Positions 11,624 to 24,149 of a DNA stretch of 64,000 nt are shown in pieces. Below the pieces are notes generated by a model. That model saw only the letters and a program-made list of their open reading frames with translations. It did no database searches and was not told the origin of the DNA. The position numbers were made by a program, and so were the translations under genes. Each line of letters begins with the position of its first letter. Positions within the stretch are counted from its first letter, which is position 1. Source of the stretch: Anaeramoeba flamelloides (lineage: Eukaryota; Metamonada; Anaeramoebidae); assembly GCA_027625915.1 (NCBI GenBank), contig JANTQA010000012.1:3131001-3195000 (forward strand), written 5' to 3'.

Positions 11624-12586
11624 TGGAAAAGAAGTTATCTTTCGATATTCTTATTTTGAAGATACATTTCCCTTATAATATATAATTTATTAAGTCAAAA
11701 TATTTTTTTACCAATTTATTTTTTTAATTATCTATCACTCATTGTTATAAAAATAAATAAAAAGGGGATTTATTGCTAAAAATAAAGTAAAAAGGTTATA
11801 TTCTCATTAAAAAAAAATTACAAAAGATTCAGACCAAATAAATAGAAAAAATCGTAAAAAACTGTTAAACAAAATGAATAATTATTTTGGGCTTTTACGA
11901 TTTTATCACAAATTATTGTTTTAAAATCAAACAAATAGAATTCAATAAATCTAAATTTCTGAAGAATAATTTAAAAATATTATATTTTCTTTAACTCAAT
12001 CTAAATTAGATTTTTTTATGAAAATAAGAATTGAAAAAAATTTTTAAAATTTATTAGTCAAGGAAAGTTTTTTTATTTCTCGGAAATTTCCATTAAGAAG
12101 TTTTTATAGTTATTATTAAAATAAAAACTGAGTCAAGTATAGGTAATTATCAAATATTAAAAGATTAGACCAAGAAATAAATGCTTTTTATTTATTGTTC
12201 ATGATCAATCTTCCAATTTTTTTGATTTCCATTTTTTAGTTGTAATTTAACTAGATTATACTAGGGTTTCTGACACTCTCTTTTTTGTGGAACATTTTAT
12301 TCCTTTAGTTTAATAAATATTCTATATGATTTAATTTGAGTATAAACCTGGTTCTCAAAATTGGTAAAAGGTATCTATTCCCTTAAAGAGATAAAATATC
12401 TATAAATTTCTTTGGGTTTGATCCACAAAAAACAAATTAATAAGATAAACAGCGACAATAAATAGCCTTGAATTACTATTTGTTACAGGAGAAAATTGGG
12501 AAAAACTCTATTAACATTTCTGATTTACTCATAAAATATAAAAAGTATCTCATTTTTTTCTCAACAAGTCCAATTTCATTTTTCAG
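10001..12586. other. Intergenic with a TA microsatellite
   Basis: No gene is seen in 2.6 kb. A GATCGATC palindrome followed by a run of seven G lies near 10122-10135, unusual in such AT-rich DNA. Two direct copies of a GTGGAACTGA-type end (near 11360 and 11500) resemble the ends of the 0.2-kb palindromic family and may be solo remnants. The TA tract is at 11578-11621. Confidence 0.4.
11578..11621. repeat. TA dinucleotide microsatellite
   Basis: An almost pure TA run of about 44 bases, with one interruption near its left end. Confidence 0.9.
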
Positions 12587-15298
12587 ATGGGTAAGTAATT
12601 TTCTTTTTAAAACTAACAACTAGTTATTTGGTAAACCTGTTTCCGAAATATTTTTTGTTTCTAAAACCAAATAAAAAACCACAAACAAAACAAAAAACAA
12701 AACAAAAAAAAACAAAACAAAAAACAAAACAAAACCAACAAAGATCTCTCCAAACTTGCTAATGAAATCGAAAAACTATCTTTAAAACAAACAAAGCAAA
12801 CAATTGAATTGCAAACCCTGATTGATTCAAAATTTGAAGAGACCCAAACAAAACTACAGAAATTTGAAAAAGTTGAATCCACACTTCATCAGATAGGCGA
12901 CTCTCTCACAACACTAACAAAAACAGTTACTGTCACACATGAGCTGTCTTCGAAGGTCTTCAGCAAGGTGGGGACTGTGGACTTGGCGCAGTCAAGGGTG
13001 ATCTCTGTTTCGAACAAATTAAAGGATCTTTTAGCGTTAAAGACGTGCAAAGTTGGATTAGAAGAAGCCCTCGCAAACAACGAGTTAAGAGAAGCGTGCC
13101 GCCTCTACTTGAGATTTTTGCAAGTTGATCAGAGCATCATTAACGAAAGGTTAAATCAGAAATTTCAAAACCTCGGCAACACTTTGATTAGCAAGCTGAG
13201 AACAATGTATGAAAGCGAATCTTCGATCAACAAATTGAACAGGAAAGTAAATGCATCACAGAATGTAAATTTAATTTTACAGGTGATCGAATTGTTTGCT
13301 ATTGTTAACCAACATCACGAGGCATTAAGTAAGTTGTCAAAATATGTAAGGACCTGTATAGCGTTGCGTTCCAATGAAAACTATAAATTGTTAGTACGTA
13401 AAAGCAAAAATATGGACAACGAAAACGAAAAAGAAAAAGAAAAACAAGGGCAAAACACAAAGGAGTTCAATAAGAGCTCTGAGCATGACGAAAATGAAAC
13501 ACTAATATTTTTAAATAATTTAATTGATCTGTTTGACGACTCTGCTTCTGTTATTTTAAGATTGGAATCCTTCTTCACTGAGCATTTCATCCCAGGGTCA
13601 AGTATAATTTTATTAAGAAATGTCCAACAGCAGGTGGACATCCAGGCACAAAAGTTAATCAAGTTATTCCAATCCTCAAGGGAAATAGACAACATAATTC
13701 AGCAATTGTCGATCTTAAACTCTGCAAAGGAGATCACGCCGCTGCTTGACGAATTGGTCATGATCATTAAACAGGGAGAAATGTTTGACAAGTTTTTACG
13801 AAAGAAGGCCAGACTCAGTTTTGAACAAGCGCAACAAAGCCCCAAACTGTGGGATTGGCTGCAGGGTATTATTAATAAGCCCGTGCAATTAGATTTAACG
13901 TCAACGATCGACGAAAGCAGGCAGTCGACGAAAGAAAAGAAATTAAAGGAAAAACGGATCAAGCACCACAATTATCAATATGGCTTAATACAAAATAGCG
14001 AAATGAACGTTCTAATCCAAGAGTTGATCAGTAACTATATTTCGCTCGAGGAGTTTTATATGATTAATTCAATAAAAAGGGTCTTAGACATGTACCTGAA
14101 AAAAAGTAATAAAAATAACAACAATTTTGATTTTTTAAATACAGACTTTATGAATATTTCATTGAAAAATAGTTCCTCGAACAGTTCCAGTGGCAATATC
14201 AGTAATAAGGAAGGCTTTAATAAGAATTATCTCTCGGACAGCAACAATAATTCAGACAACGAAAAGAATGAAAATATTATTAATGAGAGCGAGAAGCAAA
14301 TGGGGCTAATTGTTGAAGACATCTTTTATTTAATAACAAAGAGTGTCTTTAGAGCCTTCAATTCAAACAATGTATTTGCTCTGATCGCAATATTGAATCA
14401 TATTTCAACAATTTTTAAAAGCCTGATCCAAAATAGCTTTGAAAATAGGATATCCAAAATATCCTGGAGTGACTTAAAAATCAAAGAGGGTAATGAAATA
14501 TTGGAACTCGTTGAAAATGGGCAAATATCCTTAAATGAAATTCCTCAATATAAGGAACAAGTCAAATATATGAATTCAGAGCCATTCATCGCACTAAATG
14601 ATTTGGCGCAAACAATCGATTACCTCAAGAAATTTAAAAAGGATCTACACGGCCAATGCATCAAATCGTTCAATTCAACACCCAAGGAATTGAAATTGCT
14701 TGAGTCATCTGTGACTGGAATCGAAGATGAAATTAAGCCCTTACAGGGTTTGCTCTTGGAATCGCAAAATGTTTTATTAAAAACAATGCAAGCAAAATTG
14801 AAATCATTAATAGAAAATTTTATACCAACCAATTATGACATTAATGACATACAATTTAAAGAATATTCCGTGAACGACCCTTTTGCTTTCCAATTCGTTT
14901 TAAAGCTAACCAAAATATTGTCATCGTTAAAGGTCCTTTTAATAGAATCCAATTTTGAGGCAATATTAAAAGGAATTATCTCCTACGTCGCCAGATCCTT
15001 TGAAGTTTACCTCAAAAGAAAGCAATTTTCCTTGCTTGGTGGACTTCAATTTGAAAAGGATTTACGCGTCATTTCCAATTTTTTTTCCAACTGTTCCAAA
15101 AATTCGGCAAGAATTTACTTTTCCAAACTTTCTCAAATTGCTTATTTGTTAACACACGAATCAGTAAAGGAATTTTTTAATTTTTACAAAGATCAGAATA
15201 ATAATATGAATTGGAAATTATCATCCCAAGATATTCGGAAAATACTTTCTTTAAGAAACGATTTTAATAATGAAGAAATAAATAAATTAAATTTATAA
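12587..15298 (+). CDS. COG4: COG4, conserved oligomeric Golgi complex subunit 4
   Basis: COG4 belongs to lobe A of the COG tether, which captures retrograde vesicles at the Golgi and binds SNARE and SM proteins. The large exon runs 12744-15298. It matches COG4 along its length: SSKVxxxDLAxSR near the start, ISLEEFYM near the middle, VNDPFAFQFVLKL, and the very conserved end LGGLQFEKDLR .. FSKLSQIA .. LRNDFNNEEINKLNL. It has two low-complexity inserts (about residues 221-254, Glu/Lys; about 454-520, Asn/Ser). The frame has no ATG at its upstream edge. It joins cleanly to ATGG at 12587-12590, which is followed by a strong donor GTAAGT. The intron is 12591-12743 and ends in CAACAAAG. The result is M-D-L-S-K-L and a 852-residue protein (human 785). 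ATGG is directly preceded by TTTCATTTTTCAG, which itself looks like a splice acceptor. Confidence 0.93.
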
Positions 15299-15485
15299 TC
15301 AAATATTTGGTTTTTTATTTTTTTCTTTTTTATTTTGCTTTATTTTACAGCTTTGGGGTTAATAATAATACTTCAAAGATTAAAGAATTATTCAGGAATT
15401 TGCATTTTAATTGAAAATATTTAACAAAGTAAAGCACATAATTTTTTTTTTATTAAGAAACAAATTAATTATTCATTGAATAGAG
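15299..15485. other. COG4 downstream spacer
   Basis: T-rich sequence directly after the COG4 stop, presumably its 3' UTR and terminator region. The first TIR element of the next block begins at 15486. Confidence 0.3.
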
Positions 15486-17130
15486 TAGAGGTTTTGATGA
15501 TAACATATATTATCATGAATATAACAATTAATCTGCGCTATTATTTAAAAAGTCTCCATTAGTCCGGCTTTATCATAAACAATCATAAAATCGCAATATT
15601 CCATATAATCGCCATATTTCACATTATCGAGATAAAATGAAAAATTATTTTTTTAATGAAATTACCTTAAAAAAAATCACTTGACTTTTACAAAGACTTG
15701 AGACTTTAACAGCACTTTATGCCTTTAGTAAATGTTAGAAAGTGTTTATAAGGGTTGTGAATTGTCTTCAAGGGTTTGAAAGTTTTGAAACACAGAAAAA
15801 TTTTATAAGACGGAATGAAACTATTTGTTTTAAGTGTATTAAAAAATTTTTTCTTTTCATTGTTTTTTTTTTTTAACAAAATAGAAAATCTCAAACTAAT
15901 TTTATGATAATACAAATAATAATTGATTTCACTAATATACTTGAATATAACATAGATGTTTTTTTTAAAAATGGGGTTCATACCTTCACAAGTTAAATCA
16001 TCAAATAGAATAGAGAATAATTTTCCTTCTTATTGGTGATCTATCAAACAAAAACCTCTAAGCTCTAATTGTTTTTTCTGTCCAATACTCAGATACTCAT
16101 AAAAGAATAAAAAGAAGTAGAATTAAACAATTGTAGAAAAAAATCTTGATAATTGGTGATAACGTCACTAAGTTGTTGTGAAAGCTTTTGTGTAGGTATA
16201 TATACGCAACCCTTTAAGCTTTCATAAAATATTGAAAATTTTATAACCCAAGAGTATTTCTTTTTAGAACCTTCCGAGGGTTCGTTATTTTATAAGATAA
16301 TTATTCAACACAATTTAGAATAGAAAAATTTGCTGGGAAAATATTTATCTATCTTTGTTTCAGATTTTTTTTGATATAAAAAGGATTGATAGGTTTGTAA
16401 ACCAATTCATCGGAAAATACAATAAAACTCTGAGCTTATTATTGATTGAATCAAGTATCCTTTTTCCTGTTTTTTAAAAGTATAAACTTTTTTTAACACA
16501 AATAATTTTTTTTGATCAAAAAAAAAAAACAGATCATTGTGAAGAAAAAGTAAAACAGGAAAAAAAAGTTAAATACCTTTTTTCATTGTTAACATTACTG
16601 AAAACGAAAAGTAAATTCAATTAAAAGAAGAAACCAATTAAATTCAAAAAATGCCCCATTAGATTATTTTCAACCAAGCCAACAAACACAATTGAAATCT
16701 ACTTTCGTATCGAAATTGTTGGTATAGTTTTGGAGATCTCAAAAATAGTCAATTTTTTGAACAAATTTTTAATAATTGATCAATCCTTAAGAAAAAAAAA
16801 CAAAAGATAGTATTATAAAAACCGTTATTGTGTTGAATCATTCATTTTGTCTTTATTTATTTTTTTATTCTTTTTTTAATTGAAATAAATCTTCTTTTTC
16901 AGTAATATTAACATTGAAAACTGGGTTTAACTTTTTTTCCCTGTTTCACTGTTTTACAAGGACCATAATCTGTTTTTTTTTTTTGATCAAAAAAAATTAT
17001 TTGTGTTAATGTTGTTGAATTAGCCCAAAAAACCATCAAATATTATAATTCGATTACTATTTTTTAATATTTATCACAATTCTATAAAATATCCTGATTT
17101 TAAAAAAATAATCATGAATTTTCGTACTTT
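15486..17130. repeat. 1.28-kb TIR family, copy B, with a nested foldback
   Basis: Starts TAGAGGTTTTGATGATAAC and runs in the same orientation as copy D (45234-46510). It shares the AAATCGCAATATTCC block, the CTTCAAGGGTTTGAAAG block, the TTCACAAGTTAAATCATCAAA block, the CCAATA..CAGATACTCATA block and the CCATCAAATATTATAATTCGATTAC block. It is about 360 bases longer than C and D because of a foldback inside it (16496-17011). There is no ORF. The right boundary is approximate. Confidence 0.7.
16496..17011. repeat. Foldback structure nested in copy B
   Basis: The left arm, 16496-16604, begins AACACAAATAATTTTTTTTG and continues with AAAACAGGAAAAAAAAGTTAAA and a GTTAACATTACTGAAAA block. The right arm, 16896-17011, is its inverse, ending in TTTTGATCAAAAAAAATTA then TTTGTGTT. 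Each arm is roughly 110 bases around a loop of about 290 bases. Copies C and D carry only one version of this sequence, so the structure arose after the parent element spread. Confidence 0.65.
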
Positions 17131-18885
17131 ATTTTGACTTAAGCAAAGATATCATAAAAAACTCTAATATATTTGTTAACTAATTTCCAATGTTTTATTT
17201 ATTGCTTTATTATTTTTTATTTTAAGAGAAGGAGATTTCTAGATTTTTTCTTTTTGAAAAAAGAAATATAAGGTATTTTTAAAATTAAAAGAGATATCGA
17301 AATTTTCGATTCATTCAAAAATTACATGTTTTCAAGTTATTAATATATGTAAATAATAACAGGTTTTTGTAAATAATTTATAATTTTTAAGAAAAAAATG
17401 TCCTTCTTTGGGTCTGAATATTACTTCAGTTGTCATTTATTTAAAGAACCAAGTTTTTGACTCAGAAAAGAACTCTTTTTCTGATTGAAAAATATTAGTT
17501 AGTACTTTGAACATAAAAATTTGATTACTTTTTCATACATTTTAAAACTATTAGATACATTGGAAAATAAGTAATTTAAACTTTAAATTTGAAAATATGA
17601 AATTTTTGAAACAGCTGAGAGGAAATCATTTTTATTAGTCGACTTTGAATTTGGAAGTTTTCTTTTTTATTCCATTTCTAATAAATAATTCATCGGGAAA
17701 AAAACAAACAAACAGATCTTTAACGTTGGGTTTGTCAGTGTTTTTTAATTGATGTATTTCAAATATCATTAAAAATTGTTTAACTGGGTATATTTTTTAA
17801 AAAAAGTGGTTTTGTCATAAATTTTTTGTTTAATATTTTTCATCTCTTTTATTTAATCATTTTTTGAGTGATCAGAGTTATTGAGTAAAAAAATTTTGAA
17901 GTATTTTTCACATGAAGGAATTTGAAAAAGAAAAAAAAACTGAAAATTCTGTAGGATTTTTGGAATTAAGAAGAATTAGTCAATTTAACAAATTTTGTAA
18001 GTGTTTTGAAAAATAATTGGGATGTGACAAAAAAAAATTATTTATATTTGATTCCTAAAATAGCATAAATAAAACAAATCAGGACTTTCCAAAAAGGTGT
18101 AGACGTTTTTTCTACATCCTTTCCAACCCTACAATGAAATCTTTATAAACAGAAAATTCATTTTCTATCCCATGTTTTCCTTTTTATGATAGGATTTTAT
18201 AGTTATGTGATAGCCTATTATAAACAGTGAAATTTTTTAATAGAACAAAAATTTCCAACCAAGAAAAACTATTAAAATTTGAATTTTTGAATTAAAACCT
18301 TTCCAAATAATCAATAATTTAGAATAATTTTCAGGTTTTTGGTGTATCCTCAATTTATAAACACCTTAAAATCAAAAGGCAAGATCGTTTCAAAAAAATT
18401 ATCAAATTCTATCTTCGATACCTTGGAAGCTTTGTTTTGAATTTTTGAATTTGTTTCGTTAACAACAAGATTTTTTTCTCACTGGTTTTTCACATAAGAA
18501 ATTTTAAAAAAAAAACTCTCTCAAACGATAAAATATATGATATACATTTAACCGAAGATTTTTTTTTTGTATTTAACTGGAACAAAAAAACTATTTATAT
18601 GTCTTTCAAATTTCATGGTAAGTTTGGAACGCCTGTACTTAAATTTATTAGAGATTGAGAAATTATTTTATCAATTACTTGGATTTGAAATCCCCTGTTT
18701 ATTTTCAATATTAAACATATTTCTAGAGAAGGAATCCTTATTTGGAAATTGGTCAAAAAAATAATAATAATAATTGAGACCAGCCGCTTAAAGAAGATAA
18801 AATTATAAATCTTTCATGAAATTTTGTTAATATAATAGGTTTTCTACTGATTTCTGATAAATAGTATTCAAGTATTGAGCTCGTA

Positions 18886-18922
<37 letters not shown>

Positions 18923-19804
18923 AAAAATCGATGAGGATTTTATAAATAAAAAATATTACTTTTTATTTAAGTTACTAAACATTATTTATATAAACAGGAA
19001 GAAATTTACGGAATTGAAAAAATGGTGTGTGAATTATTTTGAAAAAAAGTAAATAATGTTATTATTTGTTTTATTCAAAATAAAAAAATATTTTTTTAAT
19101 CATTAGATATATATGAACAATCCTTTTGGGGGAATAATTATTTAAAATGTATCGTGGATTTCAAAATTAAAATAATTATCTTAAATTCTAAACAAATTAA
19201 TTAATTTTTTCAAAAAATTACCCAATATACTTGGTTATTCGTATAATAGGGTGATGTAATTCTTATTAAAAAAGGGTAATTAATGCAAGATATTTTTTTT
19301 AATTTTTTTATCCACAATTATTTTTGTTTATTGCTAATAGCTGATCACTTGGTCAAAAATAGATTTCTTTTTCAAAAAAAAATTCAAAATCGTTCAAACA
19401 ATCCAAAAAAAGCTAATGAGTTTCGAAGATTGCGCGTAATAATAACAATAATGTTTTTCAAAGATAAATAGCTTGGTTTGTATATTTTACTAGACTTTGG
19501 GACTTGTTGCGAAATAAATTTCTCCAAATAAAGTGAAAAATATTAAAATATCACTTTCCCATTTAGAATTTCTTTGTTTTTTTGAATAAAAAATTTATTT
19601 GGGTTTGTTAACATTCATTTTTCAAAAAGTGAAAAACCAAGAATTTTGATCACCCTTCGTCTTTCACAAATCGAATTATTTATCTTGTAAAAGCGTTTTA
19701 CGGGAAACTTTTTTCAAACTTTTGGGTTTTCACTTTTTGAAAAGGGTGTGTTGAAAATGATCAGTAAATAAGTTTGTTCATTTTGTTGTATTCCAAAAAT
19801 CAGG
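17131..19804. other. Intergenic, weak ORFs, 31-base A tract
   Basis: No convincing gene. An open frame at 18567-18764 (plus) includes ATGGTAAGT and could be an exon fragment, but nothing supports this. Another at 19283-19471 is equally anonymous. A run of 31 A lies at 18889-18919. Confidence 0.4.
18889..18919. repeat. A homopolymer, 31 bases
   Basis: Uninterrupted A run. The length is prone to sequencing error and polymorphism. No adjacent retroposon body was recognised. Confidence 0.9.
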
Positions 19805-20604
19805 TTAGTTGTTGGAAAATTTTCGAGATCTAATGAACCCCAATTTTTTCCTAAATGGCTGTTTTTTTGATTTCTTTTTTTTTTGTTTGGATTTAAGAAT
19901 TTTTTTGGCTTTTAAATCTAACTTTTGGTGTTCACTCAAAGATCTGTTATTTGGGCTATATAAAATAATATTGCTGTTTTGATTTTCTTTGTTGCCTTCA
20001 AGGAAGCGGTATGAGTTTAAATGTTTACAATTGTTTGAATATATTTTATTGAAATTGGGCAGGATGTTGGATTGCTTGATTTGGTTTTTCAGTTTTGTGT
20101 TTTCAATTTCAAGTTCAAGCATTCTTTGGTTAACAAAAGCCAGTTTTTTTTTCAGTAAGGTGTTTTCTTTTTTCATTCTTCTTTTTTCAAGATTTATTTT
20201 ATTTCGTAGTTGGTTGGACTTTTCAAGTGCTTGCAGCCTTCTGTCGAGGTGAGCTATTTTGACAAACAAGATCAATAAAAAGAAAGAATTGTTTTTTTTT
20301 TTTCAAAAAGTCTAAAAATTTAACGGTAAAAGAGGATTTCTTCTCAAAAATTAATTAAATAATTACAGTTAAGTTTGTCTTGTTCTTTTTTGTGGTTCTT
20401 TTTCATTTCTTTGTTTATTTCAGTCAATCGGAATATTTGGTATTGTGATCTCGAGATATCGTCTGATTGCTGGAGAATTTCTTGTGTTAGCCGGGTAACC
20501 TTTGAATTGGGACTATCGCAAGACAAGCTACGGAGAAAACTGTTACTATGGCGACTGGGAGAAAGGTTTTGGTTTGGGCTGTTCAAAAGTAAAGGTGAGA
20601 GCAT
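19805..20604 (-). CDS. Unrecognised coiled-coil protein, two exons
   Basis: Exon 1 is 20604-20367 and exon 2 is 20253-19805, joined by a 113-base intron with donor GTAATT and acceptor AAAATAG. The splice restores one frame across Asn-Ser-His, giving 228 residues. The N-terminal 40 residues are Ser/Pro/Asn-rich with several SP sites (possible CDK or MAPK targets). Residues about 45-150 form a heptad-rich coiled coil (KRRMKKENTLLKKKLAFVN, then LELEIENTKLKNQIKQ). The last 50 residues are strongly basic. The layout (short coiled coil, unstructured middle, basic C-terminus) faintly recalls shugoshin, but the C-terminal shugoshin motif is not evident, so no function is assigned. The ATG at 20604 is the first in frame. 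Confidence 0.75.
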
Positions 20605-23481
20605 TTATTGAAAATAATTTAAAAATTAATAAATTTTTTTTTCACATAAATTCTGACAATAAAATTATAAATTAAGACTAAAAGTTCAGTAAAATGGCGA
20701 TCACTAGACCCTCGCGTGGATTTATAATTTTTATCAATACCTTTAATTTCAAATAAATAATTTTTAAATACCTTCAAAATAAAATTCTGAAACAAATTCA
20801 CTTCAAAATTGGCCAAACTTAACACCCCCTTTGTCGTTTACTAAATTAAAAATTAACGAACATTTCAAAATAAATAATTTTATTTCACTTTCTCAATAGG
20901 ATCTATTTTAAAAAAACATTTTCAACCATTTTACTGTTACGATAAAATCGATTTCATCTGATCTTTGAAAGTTCTTATCCTAAACTTTTTTAAGTTTTAC
21001 AATGAATTTAATTTCCTCTGTTTGCTGATCTATTTGTGCGTTAAAATTTTCAAAATTATGTCAAAATAAATTCATGGTTCTTTTTAGAAGTCATTACTAT
21101 TTTTTCAATTATTGTGATAATTAAATATTTTGTGTTTGATCAAAAAGACAAACTTTAAATTGAAATCGTTTCATGTTATTGGATCATTTATTTTGAAAAA
21201 GGGTTTTTTTTTTAAAATCTTTAAAAAAAGAAAACAAAATTTTTTTGGAACCATTTATGATTTATCAATCTTGAGATCTATTAATTATTTGAAATTTCTT
21301 TTTGAGAAGATAAAAAACACCCAAGAATCTGTAAAATCACAACATGACCATATAACCAAGTGTAGAAGGACTTCAAAACATGAATATTAAAAGAATGAAT
21401 TATGTTAAACAACTCAAAGCTAAATCCAAAAAACAACTTTTATTTTAATAAAATTTCATCGACATTTACGGTTTTCAAAAGAAAGCATTCAAAAAACTTT
21501 AATTTATGTTTCAAAATAATAGGTGTTTTTTTGTTCTAAAAGACCTATACATTGACTGATCTAAGAAAAGGATAATAAACCCTAAATAAATATGATATTG
21601 GATTCTTAAAGTTATATTATTTCAAAGGAAATTCTAAAAATAAAGGATCAAAGTGTAATATTATCGGAAACAATTTTCAGAGAAAATTTTTATCACCAAA
21701 AAAACACAAAAAATTAAAAAAAAAATTAAAAAAAACCAAGAAAAAATTTGAAAAAAGTTCCTTCCTATTATAAATTTGACAGAAAATATCAAGGGTTTTA
21801 CTTTAAAAACCCATTTGAAACTTTGGTATACTATTGGATAGTGAATTGGATGGTCCATTGGAACAAGAAGAAAAAAAAAACACAGATTATATTTTGAAAC
21901 ACAGATTAAAGTTGTTGGGCAAGCTCTATTTTGATCAAGGGAGCTATCTTTCAAAAATTTCAATTAAATTCAAAATATAATCTTTTGTTAATAATTATTT
22001 TATTACCACTTTTTTTGGAGTTTAACAGTTTGTATCAAGTATTGTAAATTTGAAAAATAAAAACATCAAAAAACAATGATAATTCCCCAAAACTGTACTA
22101 TTCCTTTTTGAACTTTACCCTTTCCGAGTAAAATATTTAAACTGGGTTTGGCAACTCAAGTTTTTTTTTCTTTTTTTCACAAAGGCAATAGAGTAATTAT
22201 TGGCATATCCATTAAATTAAACCCGAATAAAAAAACTTATTTACCAAATTTAGAAAAAAATAATTTTCCTTTTTTAATGAATTTTATTCTCTTCACAATT
22301 AAATTTTCAGTCAAAAGATCCTGATCTTTTTTCTTTGAATTTTGGATTATTAAATCTAATAATACAAAAATAAAAACATTTTCCTTATTAAAAAAAGGAT
22401 AGTAATATCAAAAAAAAAAAAAAAACACTTTGAACCTGAAATATTGTGAAAAAATGTGAATGATCCTTTTTATGAAATTTTCAAATCGATCTTTCACATG
22501 ATTGAAATGAGTAAATTCATTCAGAATTTTAGAAACTTAACAAAACTCTATACAAGAATATAAACTTTTTATAATGATGTTATTCAAGTTCAATTTACTT
22601 ATTTTCAATTTCATCAACATCATTATATAGATTGCTATAAAATTGATTATTCTATTTTAAAACAAAATACTATAAAAAATGAAGAATTATCACTATTTTT
22701 TTGATTTATAATTTTAATTGATAAAGCAAAGAGATAAAGTTGCAATTTTAGAAAATTGATCAATATAAAAAATAGACAATATGAAAACAAAAAACCCATT
22801 TTAAAGGGAATTTCAAAAACGTTTGTAGATTAAGATACTAATTTGAATTTGATGTCTATACCTTTAGCTGTTTGTTCCAAATCTCGATATTTTATCTATT
22901 TTTTTAAAAAAGATGATTTTTCTATTTATGGAATTATAAAAGAATTTAGAATGAGCACAAATATTGATAAAACTTTAAAATAAAAAATTTATTGGAAATC
23001 AAATATTATATGATTTTACTTTATAACAATATACATTATAAAAAATACCATTTTGGTAAAATGTGGATCTTTGTATATTCTCGACATTGGTAGACATTTT
23101 TTTTTTAAAATCAACTCAAAAATGATAAATATTGCTTGAATGAAGTAATATACTTCTTTTTATGTCGCTCATTTCTAATCTTGATTTAAAATATCCGATA
23201 TTAAAAAAGTATTTATATATTATTGTAATTTTCCATAAAATTTCCCAAAAATCAAATCACTTAAATGGAAATGAAGGGTTAGTTTGGGTCTTTTAGATTC
23301 AAATTACTGACCTGAAAAAAACTTTAAATAGAGATATAAATTACAAGCTATCTAAAAAAACTTTTAAAAAAGAAAAAGATAATTTTAAAAAATAAAAATG
23401 ACTTTTAATGTGCAAAAATTATCTAATAGGGTAAACTTACATTTTTTAAAATCAATATACATTAATCAATTGTTTTATGTA
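20605..23481. other. Intergenic, anonymous ORFs only
   Basis: No recognised gene. A minus-strand frame at 20619-20825 includes a slightly GC-richer patch (CACGCGAGGGTCTAGTGATC) but lacks an ATG start. Frames at 21130-21390 (plus) and 21661-21963 (minus) are close to what chance gives in this much AT-rich sequence. Confidence 0.4.
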
Positions 23482-23682
23482 TTACGGCCACTTCCACTTT
23501 TAAGGTAGAAACTTCAACGAAAATTAAAACATAATAAAAATCTCATATTAAGGCACAAAGTTTGGATTCTAGAAAAATAAATTATAAAAAAAAAAATTAC
23601 AAATTTTGTGCCATAATTTGAGATTTTTTTGTTCCTTAAATTTCGTTGAAGTTTGTACCTTAAAAGTGGAACTGACTGTAAT
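23482..23682. repeat. 0.2-kb near-palindromic element, copy 1
   Basis: The two halves are inverse copies. The left arm reads CACTTCCACTTTTAAGGTAG then AAACTTCAACGAAAATTAA; the right arm is the inverse, ending TTAAAAGTGGAACTGACTG. Inner arms pair through CTCATATTAAGGCACAAA and TTTGTGCCATAATTTGAG. The whole element could fold into a single hairpin. Other copies are at 51631-51826 and 58937-59139. The outer CAGTYAGTTCCAC end is of Tc1/mariner MITE type; the family assignment is tentative. Confidence 0.8.
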
Positions 23683-24149
23683 CAGAATTACGAAAACCAA
23701 ATAAAAAGATTTCAACTGAATTAATTTTTGGATAAAAAAGTCTCAAAATTGTAAAAAAGTATCCTACCTTCTTTGAAAATAATTTGCAAATAGAAACAAA
23801 AATAGAAAAAGTTAAATTTTCGATTTATCAAAGAAGTTATAAAACTTTAAAAAGAAAAATAAAAATTCCGAGTTTTAATGACAGCTTATAAAAATAAAAT
23901 TCTTTAAACTTTGATAATGTAACTATTAATTCGGACCTACTAAACTCGAAATCATTGGATAAAAACCAAATTTTTAAATAGCAAAACTAAAATTTTCAAA
24001 ATTAGAAAAAATGATTCTGATCTAAAAATTTGAAAATATTTTTTGTTAAGAATACTGAATAAACCTCAAAAGTACTCCCATTAATATTATAAAGTGAGTC
24101 AAATTTTTTGAAAAATAGTTTATACATAATTTTTTTTTTGATTTATCAG
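23683..24149. other. Intergenic, nothing seen
   Basis: AT-rich spacer between two repeat elements. Confidence 0.4.

Noticed and set aside
19805-20604. Calling the coiled-coil gene shugoshin
   Set aside because: Only the general layout fits; the basic C-terminal motif that defines the family is not visible.
21661-21963. 100-codon minus-strand ORF
   Set aside because: No ATG at its start, Phe-rich from poly-T/A sequence, and about the length expected by chance once in a window of this composition.
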